The notes: generated by a model from the sequence alone, not told the origin. A stretch of DNA of 64,000 nucleotides from Candidatus Scotarchaeum otlingeri (GCA_002011075.2 MTMA02000006.1:1294599-1358598), one strand, 5' to 3'; positions 1 to 9,400 are shown, counted from the stretch's first letter. A program made the numbers and translations.

Positions 1-142
1 TGCCACAACCGGATTCTCCTGCGATTCCTAGAGCCTCACCCCTATATAATGAGAAATCAACTTTATCAACTGCTTTTACAGTTCCTCCTGATGTAAAGTA
101 ATATACTTTTAGTCCTTCTACACTCAATAGCTTTTCAGACAT
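1..142 (-). CDS. Oligopeptide/dipeptide ABC transporter ATPase, N-terminal fragment (OppD/DppD type)
   Basis: Only the first 47 codons lie in the window; the gene continues off the left edge. The visible part begins MSEKLLSVEGLKVYY, runs through a strand with TVKAVDKVDFSLYRGEALGI, and stops at AGESGCG, the start of the Walker A loop (usually GESGSGKS). This is the standard N-terminus of the cytoplasmic ATPase that powers peptide- or sugar-oligomer uptake. It lies downstream of the two permease genes on the same strand, in the usual operon order permease B, permease C, ATPase D. The start is the ATG at 142. Confidence 0.85.
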   Translation of the reverse strand, partial: MSEKLLSVEGLKVYYFTSGGTVKAVDKVDFSLYRGEALGIAGESGCG

Positions 143-157
143 CTTTATTTGCACCTA

Positions 158-1567
158 TTATCTTAATAGTCGTGGATTCAAGACCCTATCTAATGCGTTA
201 CCTACTAATACGAAAGCTAAGCCCGCGATGCTTATCATCAGTCCGGGGGGTATTACCCACCACCACATTCCGGTGAGAACAGCTGAATATTTCTCTGCGT
301 CATTCAATATTCTGCCCCATGTAACTTCTAATGCTCCCTGGTTACCCAATAGGAAACTTACACCCGCCTCTGTAAGTATAGCTCCAGGGACCGAGAAAGC
401 GACTAGTGCAAAGGTATAAGGCAAAATCTGTGGAAGAATATATCTACTTATAACCCTCCATGTCGAGAGGCCTATGGCTTTCGCAGAGGTAATATATAGT
501 TGCTCCCTTATCTGAAGCGCCATACTTCTAATCGTTTTAACGGGACCCGGCCAGGAGAATATGACTAGAAGAAATATCAGGTTCCATACAGAAGGCGTAA
601 ATACATATGCCAGTATTAATAATAGAGGTAATACAGGTATTGAGATTACGAATTCCTGTATTCGTTGTAATGCTTCGTCGGTCCAACCCCCTACATATGC
701 ACTTAGTGTACCATATACTAGTGCGATAGCCACGCTTATAATAGCTACGCCTAACCCTATGATTAGAGCGATCCTTGATCCCCATACTATTCCGCCGAAT
801 AGATCTCTACCTAGGGCGTCGGTTCCCATAATTCCATAAACACTTCCAGCGATAGTTAGTTTGATATCGTTTAAGGTATTCTCCTCTGTCAATCTGTATA
901 CAATTATATTGAAGATATATTCACCGTTTAATGGCCCTGACCGTCCAAATACTATGCCTTCCTCTGCTACACCGAATACAACATCCATTGGGTTCAGGAC
1001 ACTCAACAATCCTTTCTCAGTTATCTCTCTACGGGTTTCCTCGGTCTCGAACTGTAATCCGAAGACGAATATTTTCTTAGGAGCATCAACGGCACTCCTC
1101 AAGCTTATCTTGACGATAGATTGATCTGATTGTACATCTACTACACGGTATATTCGTAGTCCATCTGGCCTTATTATATCCATAAAGATGACCATCTGAC
1201 TTCCTTCCGTGATATTGGAGAATATATCTATAATAATGTCATATGGCGGTATATCCGCAGTATATTCATACTTAAATGTTATATTATATAGTAATGCTGA
1301 TGGTTGACTAATTTCAGGTGTCAATACTGCTTGAGTTGCGTAGGTCTTATCTCCAAACATATTTATCCATTCTGGTGGGACACCTTTAGGTAAATTTTGG
1401 GCGGCCCAATATGTAGGTTCATACCATTTATAGAACACGTCTGTAGAGCTCAATACAGGTGCAAATATCGCTAATCCAACGAGGAATATAAGAAGGATTA
1501 AGCCAAATATGCCTCCTTTGTATCGCATGAATTCTCTTATTACTCCTCTCCATCCTAGTACATACAT
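158..1567 (-). CDS. ABC transporter permease, OppC/DppC family
   Basis: Second inner-membrane channel subunit of a peptide/opine-type importer. A first membrane helix (about residues 20-43) is followed by an unusually long extracytoplasmic stretch of about 200 residues. Then comes the family hallmark DALGRDLFGGIVWGSR near residue 250 and the membrane core. The EAA coupling loop (ITSAKAIGLSTWRVISRYIL) sits near residue 370. At 469 aa it is longer than bacterial DppC (about 300 aa); the extra ectodomain is common in archaeal members. It lies 17 bp downstream of the OppB-type gene and 15 bp upstream of the ATPase. The transported substrate cannot be read from the permease. Confidence 0.92.
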   Translation of the reverse strand: MYVLGWRGVIREFMRYKGGIFGLILLIFLVGLAIFAPVLSSTDVFYKWYEPTYWAAQNLPKGVPPEWINMFGDKTYATQAVLTPEISQPSALLYNITFKYEYTADIPPYDIIIDIFSNITEGSQMVIFMDIIRPDGLRIYRVVDVQSDQSIVKISLRSAVDAPKKIFVFGLQFETEETRREITEKGLLSVLNPMDVVFGVAEEGIVFGRSGPLNGEYIFNIIVYRLTEENTLNDIKLTIAGSVYGIMGTDALGRDLFGGIVWGSRIALIIGLGVAIISVAIALVYGTLSAYVGGWTDEALQRIQEFVISIPVLPLLLILAYVFTPSVWNLIFLLVIFSWPGPVKTIRSMALQIREQLYITSAKAIGLSTWRVISRYILPQILPYTFALVAFSVPGAILTEAGVSFLLGNQGALEVTWGRILNDAEKYSAVLTGMWWWVIPPGLMISIAGLAFVLVGNALDRVLNPRLLR

Positions 1568-1584
1568 TTTCTTTAAATCACCTG

Positions 1585-2631
1585 CTACACTCCGACTTTA
1601 ACTCTGGGATCCAATAAACCATATATAAAGTCTAGTATTAGAACAGCAAATACATACAGGAATGTAGTGATATATACTAATCCCAAGACTACAGGCATAT
1701 CTCCGCTGCTAATAGCCATCCAGTATAGCCTCCCGATTCCTGGCCAAGAGAAAACGGCCTCAGTAATGATCGCTCCACTCAGCGAATATATGAGTGAGAG
1801 TACCATAGAGGTGACAAGTGGCGGACTTGCTGTCCTAAATACATGTCCATATAAGATGCTTCTCTCTGGAACACCTTTGGCCTTAGCTGTAATTACGAAA
1901 TCTTCAGTCATAACATTGGTGACTATGCTTCGAGTCATATATGACCATCCCCCGAAATTAACGAATACTATTGTGATTGTTGGTAAAGCCATATGCCATA
2001 GCACATCCAAATAATAGGCGAATCCTTCAGGGGGAGGAGTGCTAACTATCCCACCCGATGGGAATATGTTTAACATATAGGAGAAGTATAGGATGAATAA
2101 TAAGCCTGTCCACCACATTGGTAGGCTGTACGTAAAGAGCGCGAAAGTTGATATAGTTCTATCGAATAGAGAGCCTACTTTAACCGCTGATTTCATCCCA
2201 AGGATAATCCCAATTATAATTGTTATAATTGTAGCTGTTGTAAAGAGGAGTATGGTCCTTGGTAGAGCCTCCAGAATAATATCTACAACTAATGAAGAGC
2301 CTGTTGAGCTCCTTAGAGTAACAGCTCTACCGAATTTAAATGTGAGCGCATCATACGCTCTATACAATACTCTAACTATATAAGGTTGATTTAATCCATA
2401 TTTAGTATAATAAAAGTCTCTTCTAACTTGAGCGATCTGCTCCTTTTCCTCCGGAGATAGCTGGGCATATTGCGGATTTCTATACACCTCTTGCTGGATT
2501 ATGGATTCAATCTCCGTTTTTATCGTGTCCTCTACATATTGATTCATAATTACAGCTGTAATTAACAAAACTAGAAAGAGTATTACTAAAGCGTTTACAA
2601 CACGGTAGGTGGCGTACTTGGCTAAACCCAT
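1585..2631 (-). CDS. ABC transporter permease, OppB/DppB family
   Basis: First channel subunit of the same importer, 348 aa. The N-terminal helix (residues 10-30) is followed by a charged extracytoplasmic segment containing FYYTKYGLNQPYIVRVL, the form of the family's conserved loop. Five or so membrane helices follow, with the EAA loop near residue 245 (VITAKAKGVPERSILYGHVF). It is the first gene of the leftward operon; its start ATG at 2631 is preceded by a GGTGTCTCCCTA-type leader. No substrate-binding protein gene is visible upstream, so the binding protein is probably encoded downstream, beyond the window edge. Confidence 0.92.
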   Translation of the reverse strand: MGLAKYATYRVVNALVILFLVLLITAVIMNQYVEDTIKTEIESIIQQEVYRNPQYAQLSPEEKEQIAQVRRDFYYTKYGLNQPYIVRVLYRAYDALTFKFGRAVTLRSSTGSSLVVDIILEALPRTILLFTTATIITIIIGIILGMKSAVKVGSLFDRTISTFALFTYSLPMWWTGLLFILYFSYMLNIFPSGGIVSTPPPEGFAYYLDVLWHMALPTITIVFVNFGGWSYMTRSIVTNVMTEDFVITAKAKGVPERSILYGHVFRTASPPLVTSMVLSLIYSLSGAIITEAVFSWPGIGRLYWMAISSGDMPVVLGLVYITTFLYVFAVLILDFIYGLLDPRVKVGV

Positions 2632-2736
2632 TAGGGAGACACCTCTATTATACTATAAAGAATGCTCAATTTAAATATTAAAATATTTTCTAGCAATTTA
2701 ATAGTTAAAAATAGATTCTTATTATAGATTATTGGT

Positions 2737-3255
2737 ATGAGAAAAATAGTCATACTCTTGCTCATAATCACATTATCAAGTTTATTAGTATACCTATTTT
2801 CTGAGCAAGTAGTATCTGTCGCTTTCAGCAAATCTGTTGAATATGAAATTTCTCCATACCAGTCAAAGATCTCGGCCTTTCAAATGGAGAAGGGAGATAC
2901 GATAGACTTCACTTTATCGACAGGTGAATACAGTATCTATCTAGAGATAATTCAAACGGCTCCCAGTGCATATGTAGGCGGAGAATTCCCTGTTATAAAG
3001 TCTAGAGAAAGAACAGTATGGGGACCGAAAAATGTAACAGGATCATTATCTCTAGAGGTAACTGCTGATAGATGGGGGATATACATATTTATATTGGTGA
3101 ATCCTACTGATAACCCGGTATCTGTTTCTGCATCATACAACATAAAGAAATTGGATATTCCGGAAACTAGGATTAGAACCTTTAGTTTAATCACTCTATT
3201 AATATCCTTCTTCTCATTAGTCCTTGTATATTTTGAGCCCTATCAAAAGTCCTGA
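2737..3255 (+). CDS. Secreted/membrane-anchored protein of unknown function
   Basis: I do not recognise a named family. The 172-aa product has an N-terminal hydrophobic segment (residues 4-22), a beta-rich extracytoplasmic domain of about 115 residues, and a C-terminal membrane helix (about residues 146-164) ending in a short charged tail. This layout suggests a protein displayed outside the cell and anchored at one or both ends. It is transcribed divergently from the ABC operon, so the 105 bp between them holds both promoters. A protein of similar layout lies at 63312-63914. A role in surface sensing or ligand binding is only a guess. Confidence 0.7.
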   Translation: MRKIVILLLIITLSSLLVYLFSEQVVSVAFSKSVEYEISPYQSKISAFQMEKGDTIDFTLSTGEYSIYLEIIQTAPSAYVGGEFPVIKSRERTVWGPKNVTGSLSLEVTADRWGIYIFILVNPTDNPVSVSASYNIKKLDIPETRIRTFSLITLLISFFSLVLVYFEPYQKS

Positions 3256-3409
3256 GCCATACATAACTCATTACTTTATAGTTATCTGGAACTATAAGAG
3301 CTATCATATGTATAATGAGTGGTCTTAATTTATTATACCTCGCCTTAATATCCTTTTGGGGGATGATATACAAAGCAATCTGAATAATGATGATGCTTAT
3401 GAGTGTTGA

Positions 3410-3428
3410 CCCCTACATACTACAGGGG
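3410..3428. repeat. Small hairpin in the 236-bp gap before 3492
   Basis: CCCCT at 3410-3414 pairs with AGGGG at 3424-3428 around a 9-nt loop. It lies about 155 bp after the stop of the gene ending at 3255 and about 60 bp before the next start. It could be a terminator for the upstream gene, but no strong T-run follows directly. A TATA-like stretch, TTATATTTAAAT, follows at about 3441-3452, appropriate for the next gene. Nothing else is recognisable in this gap. Confidence 0.3.
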
Positions 3429-3491
3429 ATATTCAATTCATTTATATTTAAATTACCTTCAATTATTTCTATTGCGGGGGGTGAGTAGATA

Positions 3492-3773
3492 ATGTCAGCA
3501 TTGCCGCCACTTGAAATGGATCAAATAATCAATATTATATATGCATTGTACTACTTTGTAAGAGAAATTATAGCTGATTTCTTCGAATTAACGATATTTA
3601 AGAATAATCCGGATATCGCATTATTATATGGCGATGCCTTCACTATTTTGATATCATTGACGGCTGTATACCTTATATTAGAGCTTTTTACTGTAGCAAA
3701 GAAGTTTGTCCGGTATTTATTAATAATTGGTTGGGTATTACTAATAATATCCATTTTAGCAGGGATGGTATAA
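3492..3773 (+). CDS. Small two-helix membrane protein
   Basis: 93 aa, with an amphipathic N-terminal region and two clear membrane helices (about residues 50-65 and 73-91). A good GGGGTGA Shine-Dalgarno lies 5-8 nt ahead of the ATG. Its stop codon directly abuts the TTG start of the signal peptidase gene, so the two are almost certainly translated from one message. It may be an accessory or partner of that peptidase, but this rests on position only. I do not recognise the family. Confidence 0.7.
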   Translation: MSALPPLEMDQIINIIYALYYFVREIIADFFELTIFKNNPDIALLYGDAFTILISLTAVYLILELFTVAKKFVRYLLIIGWVLLIISILAGMV

Positions 3774-4343
3774 TTGGAGCCCCAAACGAACGCTAATAAA
3801 CCCGTTAGAAAGGCCATTACGAGGGTCTTAATCTCTATCGCGATAGCCATTCTAATTTTTTTAGTATTCATTAATGGTGTTAAGCTTGTATTTGGAACCC
3901 AATATCCATTTATGGTTGTGGTCTCCAATAGTATGTATCCGACATTAAAAGTTAACGATCTGATAGTTGTATCGAGCGTGGACCCTTCAACTTTAGATGT
4001 AGGGGATATTATAGTTTTCTATAATCCATTCAATCCATCTGAAAGAATTGTTCATAGGATATATGAAGTGGTTAGTAGAGACCCACCGATATTTAGAACA
4101 AAAGGTGATAATAATTCATTCCCAGATGCGTGGAGAGTAACAGAGGGATATATAATAGGTAAGGTGGAATATGTAATTCCCGGAATAGGCATAATCCCGA
4201 GGTTATTACAGCCGCCGTTCAACTATTATCTTATTGGAATTATTATTCTAGTGATATTCTTATTGGAAGTCTCGGATGAGATTAAAAGAAGCAAATTGAG
4301 TGAAGAAGAGTATATTAATGAAAATAGGGCTGAGGTAGATTAG
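3774..4343 (+). CDS. Archaeal signal peptidase I (Sec11-like)
   Basis: Membrane serine protease that removes signal peptides from exported proteins. A helix at about residues 20-38 is followed by the catalytic-serine box (VVSNSMYPTL, near residue 55). Next is the strand DVGDIIVFY, then the histidine box (RIVHRI), which supplies the general base of archaeal/ER-type enzymes in place of the bacterial lysine. GDNNSFPD follows, and a C-terminal membrane helix lies at about 150-170. The length, 189 aa, is normal for archaeal enzymes. The start is a TTG immediately after the stop of the upstream small membrane protein gene. Confidence 0.93.
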   Translation: MEPQTNANKPVRKAITRVLISIAIAILIFLVFINGVKLVFGTQYPFMVVVSNSMYPTLKVNDLIVVSSVDPSTLDVGDIIVFYNPFNPSERIVHRIYEVVSRDPPIFRTKGDNNSFPDAWRVTEGYIIGKVEYVIPGIGIIPRLLQPPFNYYLIGIIILVIFLLEVSDEIKRSKLSEEEYINENRAEVD

Positions 4344-4391
4344 TTAATTATATATCTTTATAAGGAATAATTAATATTTTCCATTTCCTAT

Positions 4392-4973
4392 ATGGTAATG
4401 TGGTGTCGAGATTTGAGCAGTCCTAAGCCCGACGTAAAAATTGAGAACGTAGTTGCCAGTGTAACTATCAATCAACAAATTAATCTGAGGAAAATCCTGG
4501 AAAAATTCCATCACGCAGAGTATGATCCAAGAAGGTTTCCTGGATTAGTTTTTAAACTAAAGGATCCTAAAACAGCAATATTGATTTTCGGTTCTGGAAA
4601 CATGGTCATAACTGGAGCCAAAGCCGAGAAAGAAGCTTATAAAGCAGTCGATAAAATTATTAAAGCGCTTGAGAGCAAAGGGATAATAAAGAAGCCCGAG
4701 GTAAATGTGAAGATCCAAAATGTCGTTGCTAGTGGTAATTTGAAGGGAGAGATCGACTTGGAGAGAGCCGCTGAGGAACTAGAGTATGCTATGTACGAAC
4801 CTGAAGAGTTTCCTGGGTTAATATATTCTATGTCGGAACCAAAGGTTGTATTGTTACTATTTGCAAGCGGCAAGATTGTTTGTACAGGCGCACGGAAAGA
4901 AAAGGAAGTATATAAGGCGGTGGATAAGTTAAAGGAGGAGCTTGAAGAAAAAGAATTAATCTATTACTATTAG
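4392..4973 (+). CDS. tbp: TATA-box binding protein (TBP)
   Basis: General transcription factor that binds the archaeal TATA box and recruits TFB and RNA polymerase. Two clear direct repeats make the saddle. Repeat 1 starts VKIENVVASVTINQQINL and repeat 2 VKIQNVVASGNLKGEIDL. Each continues with FPGLV/IY...EPK/DPK and a strand ending in VITGAK or VCTGAR, followed by KEAYKAVDKI / KEVYKAVDKL. The length, 193 aa, is typical. The ORF opens with ATG at 4392; ATG at 4398 is an alternative. A TATA-like AATTAATATT lies just upstream. It stands alone, with convergent transcription of the antiporter downstream. Confidence 0.98.
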   Translation: MVMWCRDLSSPKPDVKIENVVASVTINQQINLRKILEKFHHAEYDPRRFPGLVFKLKDPKTAILIFGSGNMVITGAKAEKEAYKAVDKIIKALESKGIIKKPEVNVKIQNVVASGNLKGEIDLERAAEELEYAMYEPEEFPGLIYSMSEPKVVLLLFASGKIVCTGARKEKEVYKAVDKLKEELEEKELIYYY

Positions 4974-5001
4974 TCCCCAATTAATATTTTTCTTGTGGTT
5001 G

Positions 5002-6282
5002 TTATATTAGCCTCCTAATTTCTTTTCTAATTAAGACTATGCCTATTGTCATTATGATATTTGTAAATAGAACTACTGCGGAAGGTATTTCTACAAGATA
5101 GCTAAGTACCTCAGGTATCTCGATGAACTTCGATAATTGTTGCTTTGCAATTATAGCCATAACTGCCGCTGCTAGACCTCTGCCATACATAAATGACATA
5201 GCTGTAGCTGCAATACCTCTACCAATGTTAAAGCCTAGAATCTTTGCTGTACTAAATGAAGGTAGGAATCTAGCTATCAATAGTAATAATGAAAGTATTA
5301 TCGATACAATTATTGTATCAACATGTGTTAGATTAATTATTAACCCAACCTCTACGAAGAAGAAAATCCTTAATAGCAGTGTCAGCTCTGAGTGTAGAGT
5401 TTCTAGATTATATCTTTGGAACTTAACTATTTCTATCATCTCGTTATTCTTGATAAAACCTGTAAATACACCTATATTGGAAAGTATAATGCCTGCCGTC
5501 AATACGCTAATGGCGCCGCTACCATTAAGGAACTCTGTTCCAGCATATAGTAGAATAAGGAAAGCAAAAGTCATTGTATAGAGGTGTTTCTCCCTCCTTA
5601 ATCTATGTAAAATATTTGAGAGAAATATCCCCGCTATACCCCCTATGACTAGGCTGACTGAGAAACGCGATGCTATGAAACTCCCTATAGACCCTAATTC
5701 AGTAGTCCCAGCGGTAATAATAGATAGTATAGTCAACGCGGAGACAATAACGTAGACATCTGTTAATACAGACTCTATACTTAGAGTTAATTGTATATTA
5801 CTGGGGATAGCTATTCTTGTTGCTATGCTGGCAACAACCGCGCCGCTACTGCCTCCAATAATAGAGCTCAACAATAATGTTACTAAGACATCTCCTGTGA
5901 ACTGGTAGAATCCAAAAATCGGTAATACATAATATAATATTATATATGTAAGAATAGTAGAGAGGAAGAATGAAAATATCGATAATATTAATGCTGGTCT
6001 AGCCGTAACTATTAATTCATTTATGTCGATGTCAAGGCTGCTCTCAAACATTATAGCGATAAGAGCCAGTGCTCCAATTACCGGGGCAATATTCTCGAAT
6101 TCCGACGGAGAGAGAAAAGGTTTTCCAAATATTAATGCTGAGCCTGATCCGAGAAAATAGCCAAAGGCGATTAAGAATATAGTATCGGGTATGCTGTATT
6201 TATTTAATAGGACGGAGCCAAAAAAGCCTATAAATATTATAACTGATGCTATGAAGAAGGCAGGTATCTCTGGACTAATCAA
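5002..6282 (-). CDS. Cation:proton antiporter, CPA family
   Basis: Integral membrane exchanger with about 11-12 helices over 426 aa, related to the NhaP/KefB-type Na+(K+)/H+ antiporters. Recognisable family stretches are the FESSLDIDINEL region after the third helix, the GGSSGAVVASIA unwound-helix region near residue 140, LSIESVLTDVYVI about 25 residues later, and a C-terminal half with ELTLLLRIFFFVEVGLIINL. There is no C-terminal TrkA-N regulatory domain, so it is a bare transporter. The gene is convergent to TBP and divergent from DNA ligase. Ion specificity cannot be read from sequence. Confidence 0.9.
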   Translation of the reverse strand: MISPEIPAFFIASVIIFIGFFGSVLLNKYSIPDTIFLIAFGYFLGSGSALIFGKPFLSPSEFENIAPVIGALALIAIMFESSLDIDINELIVTARPALILSIFSFFLSTILTYIILYYVLPIFGFYQFTGDVLVTLLLSSIIGGSSGAVVASIATRIAIPSNIQLTLSIESVLTDVYVIVSALTILSIITAGTTELGSIGSFIASRFSVSLVIGGIAGIFLSNILHRLRREKHLYTMTFAFLILLYAGTEFLNGSGAISVLTAGIILSNIGVFTGFIKNNEMIEIVKFQRYNLETLHSELTLLLRIFFFVEVGLIINLTHVDTIIVSIILSLLLLIARFLPSFSTAKILGFNIGRGIAATAMSFMYGRGLAAAVMAIIAKQQLSKFIEIPEVLSYLVEIPSAVVLFTNIIMTIGIVLIRKEIRRLI

Positions 6283-6379
6283 CTATGCATACCACCCCTC
6301 AATAATCAATATAATAAGCCTAAATTGATTAAAATGTTTTGTTTCTCTCTCAGCTATTAATTTAATAACATATCTGTTA

Positions 6380-8158
6380 ATGGTATTTATGGTGAGAATG
6401 AGGTTCTTATCGTTAGCCAAGTATTTCGAGAAATTAGAATTGACCAGTGGACGTATAGAGATGACTAATATACTTGTCGATCTATTTAGAGAAGCAAAAT
6501 CATCCGAGGAAATCGCTAAGATAACTTATTTATTGATAGGGGAAATACATCCTCCATACATAGGTCTAGAACTAGGGCTGAGCGAAAAACTTATCATTAG
6601 ATCTATTGCTATTGCAGCTGGATATGATAATAAAGAGGTTGAGGATTTCTTATTAAAAGTTGGGGATATAGGTAAAGTAGCGGAGGAATTCATATCTAAA
6701 AGGAAGCAGTATAGCCTATATATAGAGGAATTAACAGTAGAAGGAGTATACAATACCTTTGATAAAATTTGTAGAATAAGTGGGGAAGGAGCGATAACCG
6801 ATAAGGTGAACTATCTCTCAGGATTATTGATTAATGCCGATCCTTTGGAAGCGAGATACCTAGCGAGAATAGCCGATGGAAATCTTAGATTAGGAGTGGC
6901 TGACATGACTATCCTCGATGCATTATCCATAGCTTTTGGTTCTAAGGAATGGAGAAAGGATGTGGAGGATGCATATAATGTTATGCCTGATATTGGTAAG
7001 ATAGCTAGTATTATATATTCGGGGGGTTTAGAAGCCATAAAGAATGTGGATGTTACAATAGGGATTCCCGTAAGACCAATGTTGGCGGAGCGATTACAGA
7101 GCCCCGAAGAAATCTGGGAAAAAACAGGGGGTAAGCTTATACTTGAGTATAAATATGATGGAGAGAGGCTCCAGATACATAGGGATAATGATAATGTTTA
7201 TATCTTTTCTAGAAGGCTTGAAAATATTACTAATCAATTTCCAGATGTAGTTGAAGTAGTGAAAAGGAATATACATGGAGAACGATTCATTGTTGAAGGA
7301 GAAGCTGTAGCGGTTAATCCAGAAACTGGGGAGATGCTTCCTTTTCAAGTCCTAATGCATCGTAAGAGAAAATATGACATAGATAGAATTGTAAAAGAGA
7401 TACCTGTAACTCTAAAACTATTCGATGTTTTATATCATGAAGATGAAGGTAGCCTAATTAAGAAACCTTTGCTGAAAAGACGGAAACTCTTAGAGCGGAT
7501 GGTGGAACCTGATGATTCGATAAGTCTATCCGAAATGATGATACCCAACTCCATTGATGACATTTGGAAATTCTTTCATCTCGCTATTGAGGCAGGATGT
7601 GAAGGATTACTATGTAAATCAGCTGGAGAAGAATCTATCTATCAAGCTGGTGCTAGAGGTTGGTTATGGATAAAGTTCAAGAGAGATTATAGGGCGGAAT
7701 TAACTGATACCCTTGATTTAGTTGTTGTAGGAGCACTTTATGGTAGGGGAAGAAAAGGAGGAATACCCAGTTCATTCTTAATGGCGGTCTATGATAAAGA
7801 GAATGATGTCTTTAAGACTGTATGCAAGGTTGGAACCGGATTTACAGATGAACAGCTTCAACTGATGGATAAGATGGTAAGGGAATACAGGCTAGATAGG
7901 AAACCTGCTAGGGTAGAGTCTATAATGACCCCAGACTTCTGGATAGAGCCCAAGATTGTATTAGAAATTACCGCTGCAGAGATAACTATAAGCCCAGTAC
8001 ATACCTGTGGATATGGAGTTATTGAGGATGAGGCTGGCTTAGCATTAAGATTTCCGAGATTCACAGGTAGATTTAGAGAAGACAAAGCTCCGGAGGACGC
8101 AACGACCGAAAAAGAAGTCATTGAAATGTTTAGAATGCAGAGGAAAATTATCGGTTGA
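6380..8158 (+). CDS. lig: ATP-dependent DNA ligase (archaeal type)
   Basis: Seals nicks in DNA during replication and repair. 592 aa in three domains: a helical N-terminal DNA-binding domain (about 1-225), the adenylation domain with motif I KYDGER (catalytic lysine about residue 258), motif III/IIIa around FQVLMHRKRKYD, and motif V WIKFKRD near 440. A C-terminal OB domain follows, ending in LRFPRFTGRFREDK (motif VI region). Length and architecture match crenarchaeal replicative ligases. Candidate starts are 6380, 6389 and 6398. A TATA-like TTAATTTAATAA about 25 bp upstream of 6380 suggests a leaderless message from the first ATG. Confidence 0.97.
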   Translation: MVFMVRMRFLSLAKYFEKLELTSGRIEMTNILVDLFREAKSSEEIAKITYLLIGEIHPPYIGLELGLSEKLIIRSIAIAAGYDNKEVEDFLLKVGDIGKVAEEFISKRKQYSLYIEELTVEGVYNTFDKICRISGEGAITDKVNYLSGLLINADPLEARYLARIADGNLRLGVADMTILDALSIAFGSKEWRKDVEDAYNVMPDIGKIASIIYSGGLEAIKNVDVTIGIPVRPMLAERLQSPEEIWEKTGGKLILEYKYDGERLQIHRDNDNVYIFSRRLENITNQFPDVVEVVKRNIHGERFIVEGEAVAVNPETGEMLPFQVLMHRKRKYDIDRIVKEIPVTLKLFDVLYHEDEGSLIKKPLLKRRKLLERMVEPDDSISLSEMMIPNSIDDIWKFFHLAIEAGCEGLLCKSAGEESIYQAGARGWLWIKFKRDYRAELTDTLDLVVVGALYGRGRKGGIPSSFLMAVYDKENDVFKTVCKVGTGFTDEQLQLMDKMVREYRLDRKPARVESIMTPDFWIEPKIVLEITAAEITISPVHTCGYGVIEDEAGLALRFPRFTGRFREDKAPEDATTEKEVIEMFRMQRKIIG

Positions 8159-8215
8159 AAAGTTTTATATTACGGTATATTGATTAAATATAGGTAAATA
8201 GTAAGGGTGTGAGTT

Positions 8216-8521
8216 ATGGGAGGACAGAAAAAACCTACAATAACAAAATTAAAAAAGATGATGGCTAAAAGTAGAAGTCAAAAAGCCAGTGAAGAGAAGA
8301 GAAAAACAGTATATAAATATAACCTTCCCTCAGGAGAAGAGAAGGAGATAATGCAGTTTATAATGAAATCCAAATATATTACGCCTTATATCCTAACTAA
8401 GAAGATGGATCTCAAGATAAGTAAAAGCAGAACTATTTTGAGGAGACTTGCTTCCGAAGGTAAATTAAAGCTGGTGGAAAAGAATAGGGATTTAGAAGTA
8501 TATGTACCTACAGCAGCGTAA
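8216..8521 (+). CDS. rps25e: Ribosomal protein S25e
   Basis: Small-subunit ribosomal protein shared by crenarchaea and eukaryotes and absent from many euryarchaea. 101 aa: a lysine-rich disordered N-terminus (about 1-40) followed by a winged-helix domain with ITPYILTKKMDLKISKSRTILRRLASEGKLKLV in it. The start ATG at 8216 follows GGGTGTGAG 5-10 nt upstream. The 3' end overlaps by 14 nt the 3' end of the gene on the opposite strand. A TATA-like TTTTATATTAC is present near 8163-8173. Confidence 0.95.
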   Translation: MGGQKKPTITKLKKMMAKSRSQKASEEKRKTVYKYNLPSGEEKEIMQFIMKSKYITPYILTKKMDLKISKSRTILRRLASEGKLKLVEKNRDLEVYVPTAA

Positions 8522-8873
8522 ATTTAGCGATAGCTGCACGGGGATACTTAGTTAACTCCTCTATATTACCCTCAACAGTCCCAACTTGAATCTGATGCTT
8601 GCCAAGCTCCAGTTTCTCGAGAACTATACCCAACGCATCTTCAGCTGAATCATATATCAGGGTTCCAGGCTCAACTTCTTTTTCCTCTGCTGTGCCACCT
8701 AAACCCATTCTTAACTGCATAAAGAAAATCTTATTTTTAATATACGAAAATGCAGTGAAATTCCCCCTGTGAGATAACTTGAGAAATAGATCTGTATGAT
8801 AATATCTTTTTATTGAGGCCTTGAATCGCAGTCCTCCTATAGTAATCTCATATAATAACTCTGCTTCACTCAT
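8508..8873 (-). CDS. Conserved protein, possibly cyclophilin-like fold
   Basis: 121 aa, soluble, and beta-rich in its first half (LLYEITIGGLRFKASIKRYY), with a C-terminal half containing GTLIYDSAEDALGIVLEKLELGKHQIQVG. This alternation, and a loop reading RMGLGGTAEEKEVEPG, resembles small cyclophilin-like (TM1367-type) archaeal proteins. I hold that assignment only weakly. It is convergent with S25e, overlapping it by 14 nt. No active-site residues can be named. Confidence 0.6.
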   Translation of the reverse strand: MSEAELLYEITIGGLRFKASIKRYYHTDLFLKLSHRGNFTAFSYIKNKIFFMQLRMGLGGTAEEKEVEPGTLIYDSAEDALGIVLEKLELGKHQIQVGTVEGNIEELTKYPRAAIAKFTLL

Positions 8874-9047
8874 TAAACCATCACATATTGATATAAAATA
8901 ATAGGTTAATCCCTAATTAAATCATCAATATATTCCGATAGATTTACTGATAATAATACACTACACTATTAATTCTTATGGCTTTTTACGCCCGATACCT
9001 TTTTAAGTAGCTAAATATTTATATTAGGTTATGTAAATAGCTCTAAA

Positions 9048-9350
9048 GTGAGCACAATGAAGAAAAGAAAGTCCTATAAAGATTTAATTCCCATAGGCCC
9101 TCCTAGACTTACAGCATATGAAAGAGCTAGGATAGTGGGGATAAGGGCGATACAAATACAATTTGGTTCACCCCTATTTATCGAGGGTATCGAAGAAACA
9201 GACCCGATCAAAATCGCTGAGATAGAGCTGGAGAAAAGGGTATTACCGCTGTCAATAAAGAGAAAACTATTTCATAGAGAAGATTTTCCACCTATCCCCG
9301 TCAATTGGCTTCTTAAAGCGGAGGAGGAGGATTTACATATAGAAGTTTAG
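9048..9350 (+). CDS. rpo6: DNA-directed RNA polymerase subunit Rpo6 (RpoK)
   Basis: Archaeal counterpart of bacterial omega and eukaryotic RPB6, which latches the C-terminal part of the largest subunit during polymerase assembly. 100 aa. The diagnostic motif is PPRLTAYERARIVGIRAIQI (residues 19-38), followed by IKIAEIELEKRVLPLSIKRK and a C-terminal FPPIPVNWLL. The ORF opens at GTG 9048; the ATG at 9057 (MKKRKSYKDL) may be the true start. The 174-bp gap upstream carries TATA-like stretches (AAATATTTATATTA at 9015-9028). Confidence 0.95.
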   Translation: MSTMKKRKSYKDLIPIGPPRLTAYERARIVGIRAIQIQFGSPLFIEGIEETDPIKIAEIELEKRVLPLSIKRKLFHREDFPPIPVNWLLKAEEEDLHIEV

Positions 9351-9400
9351 ATATATTTAGCCATATTTTGTATGTATAAATAGATCGATATACAGTAAAG

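Noticed and set aside
2631-2831. Open frame on the minus strand in the divergent promoter region
   Set aside because: It overlaps the start of a better gene (2737-3255) on the other strand, has biased low-complexity composition and no recognisable domain.
3191-3373. 60-codon minus-strand frame in the gap before 3492
   Set aside because: No start signal, no family resemblance, and it overlaps the end of the 172-aa gene; more likely non-coding DNA with promoter and hairpin.
3385-3428. Possible C/D sRNA around AATGATGATG
   Set aside because: A box C-like ATGATGA is present, but no box D or terminal stem can be found at the right distance.
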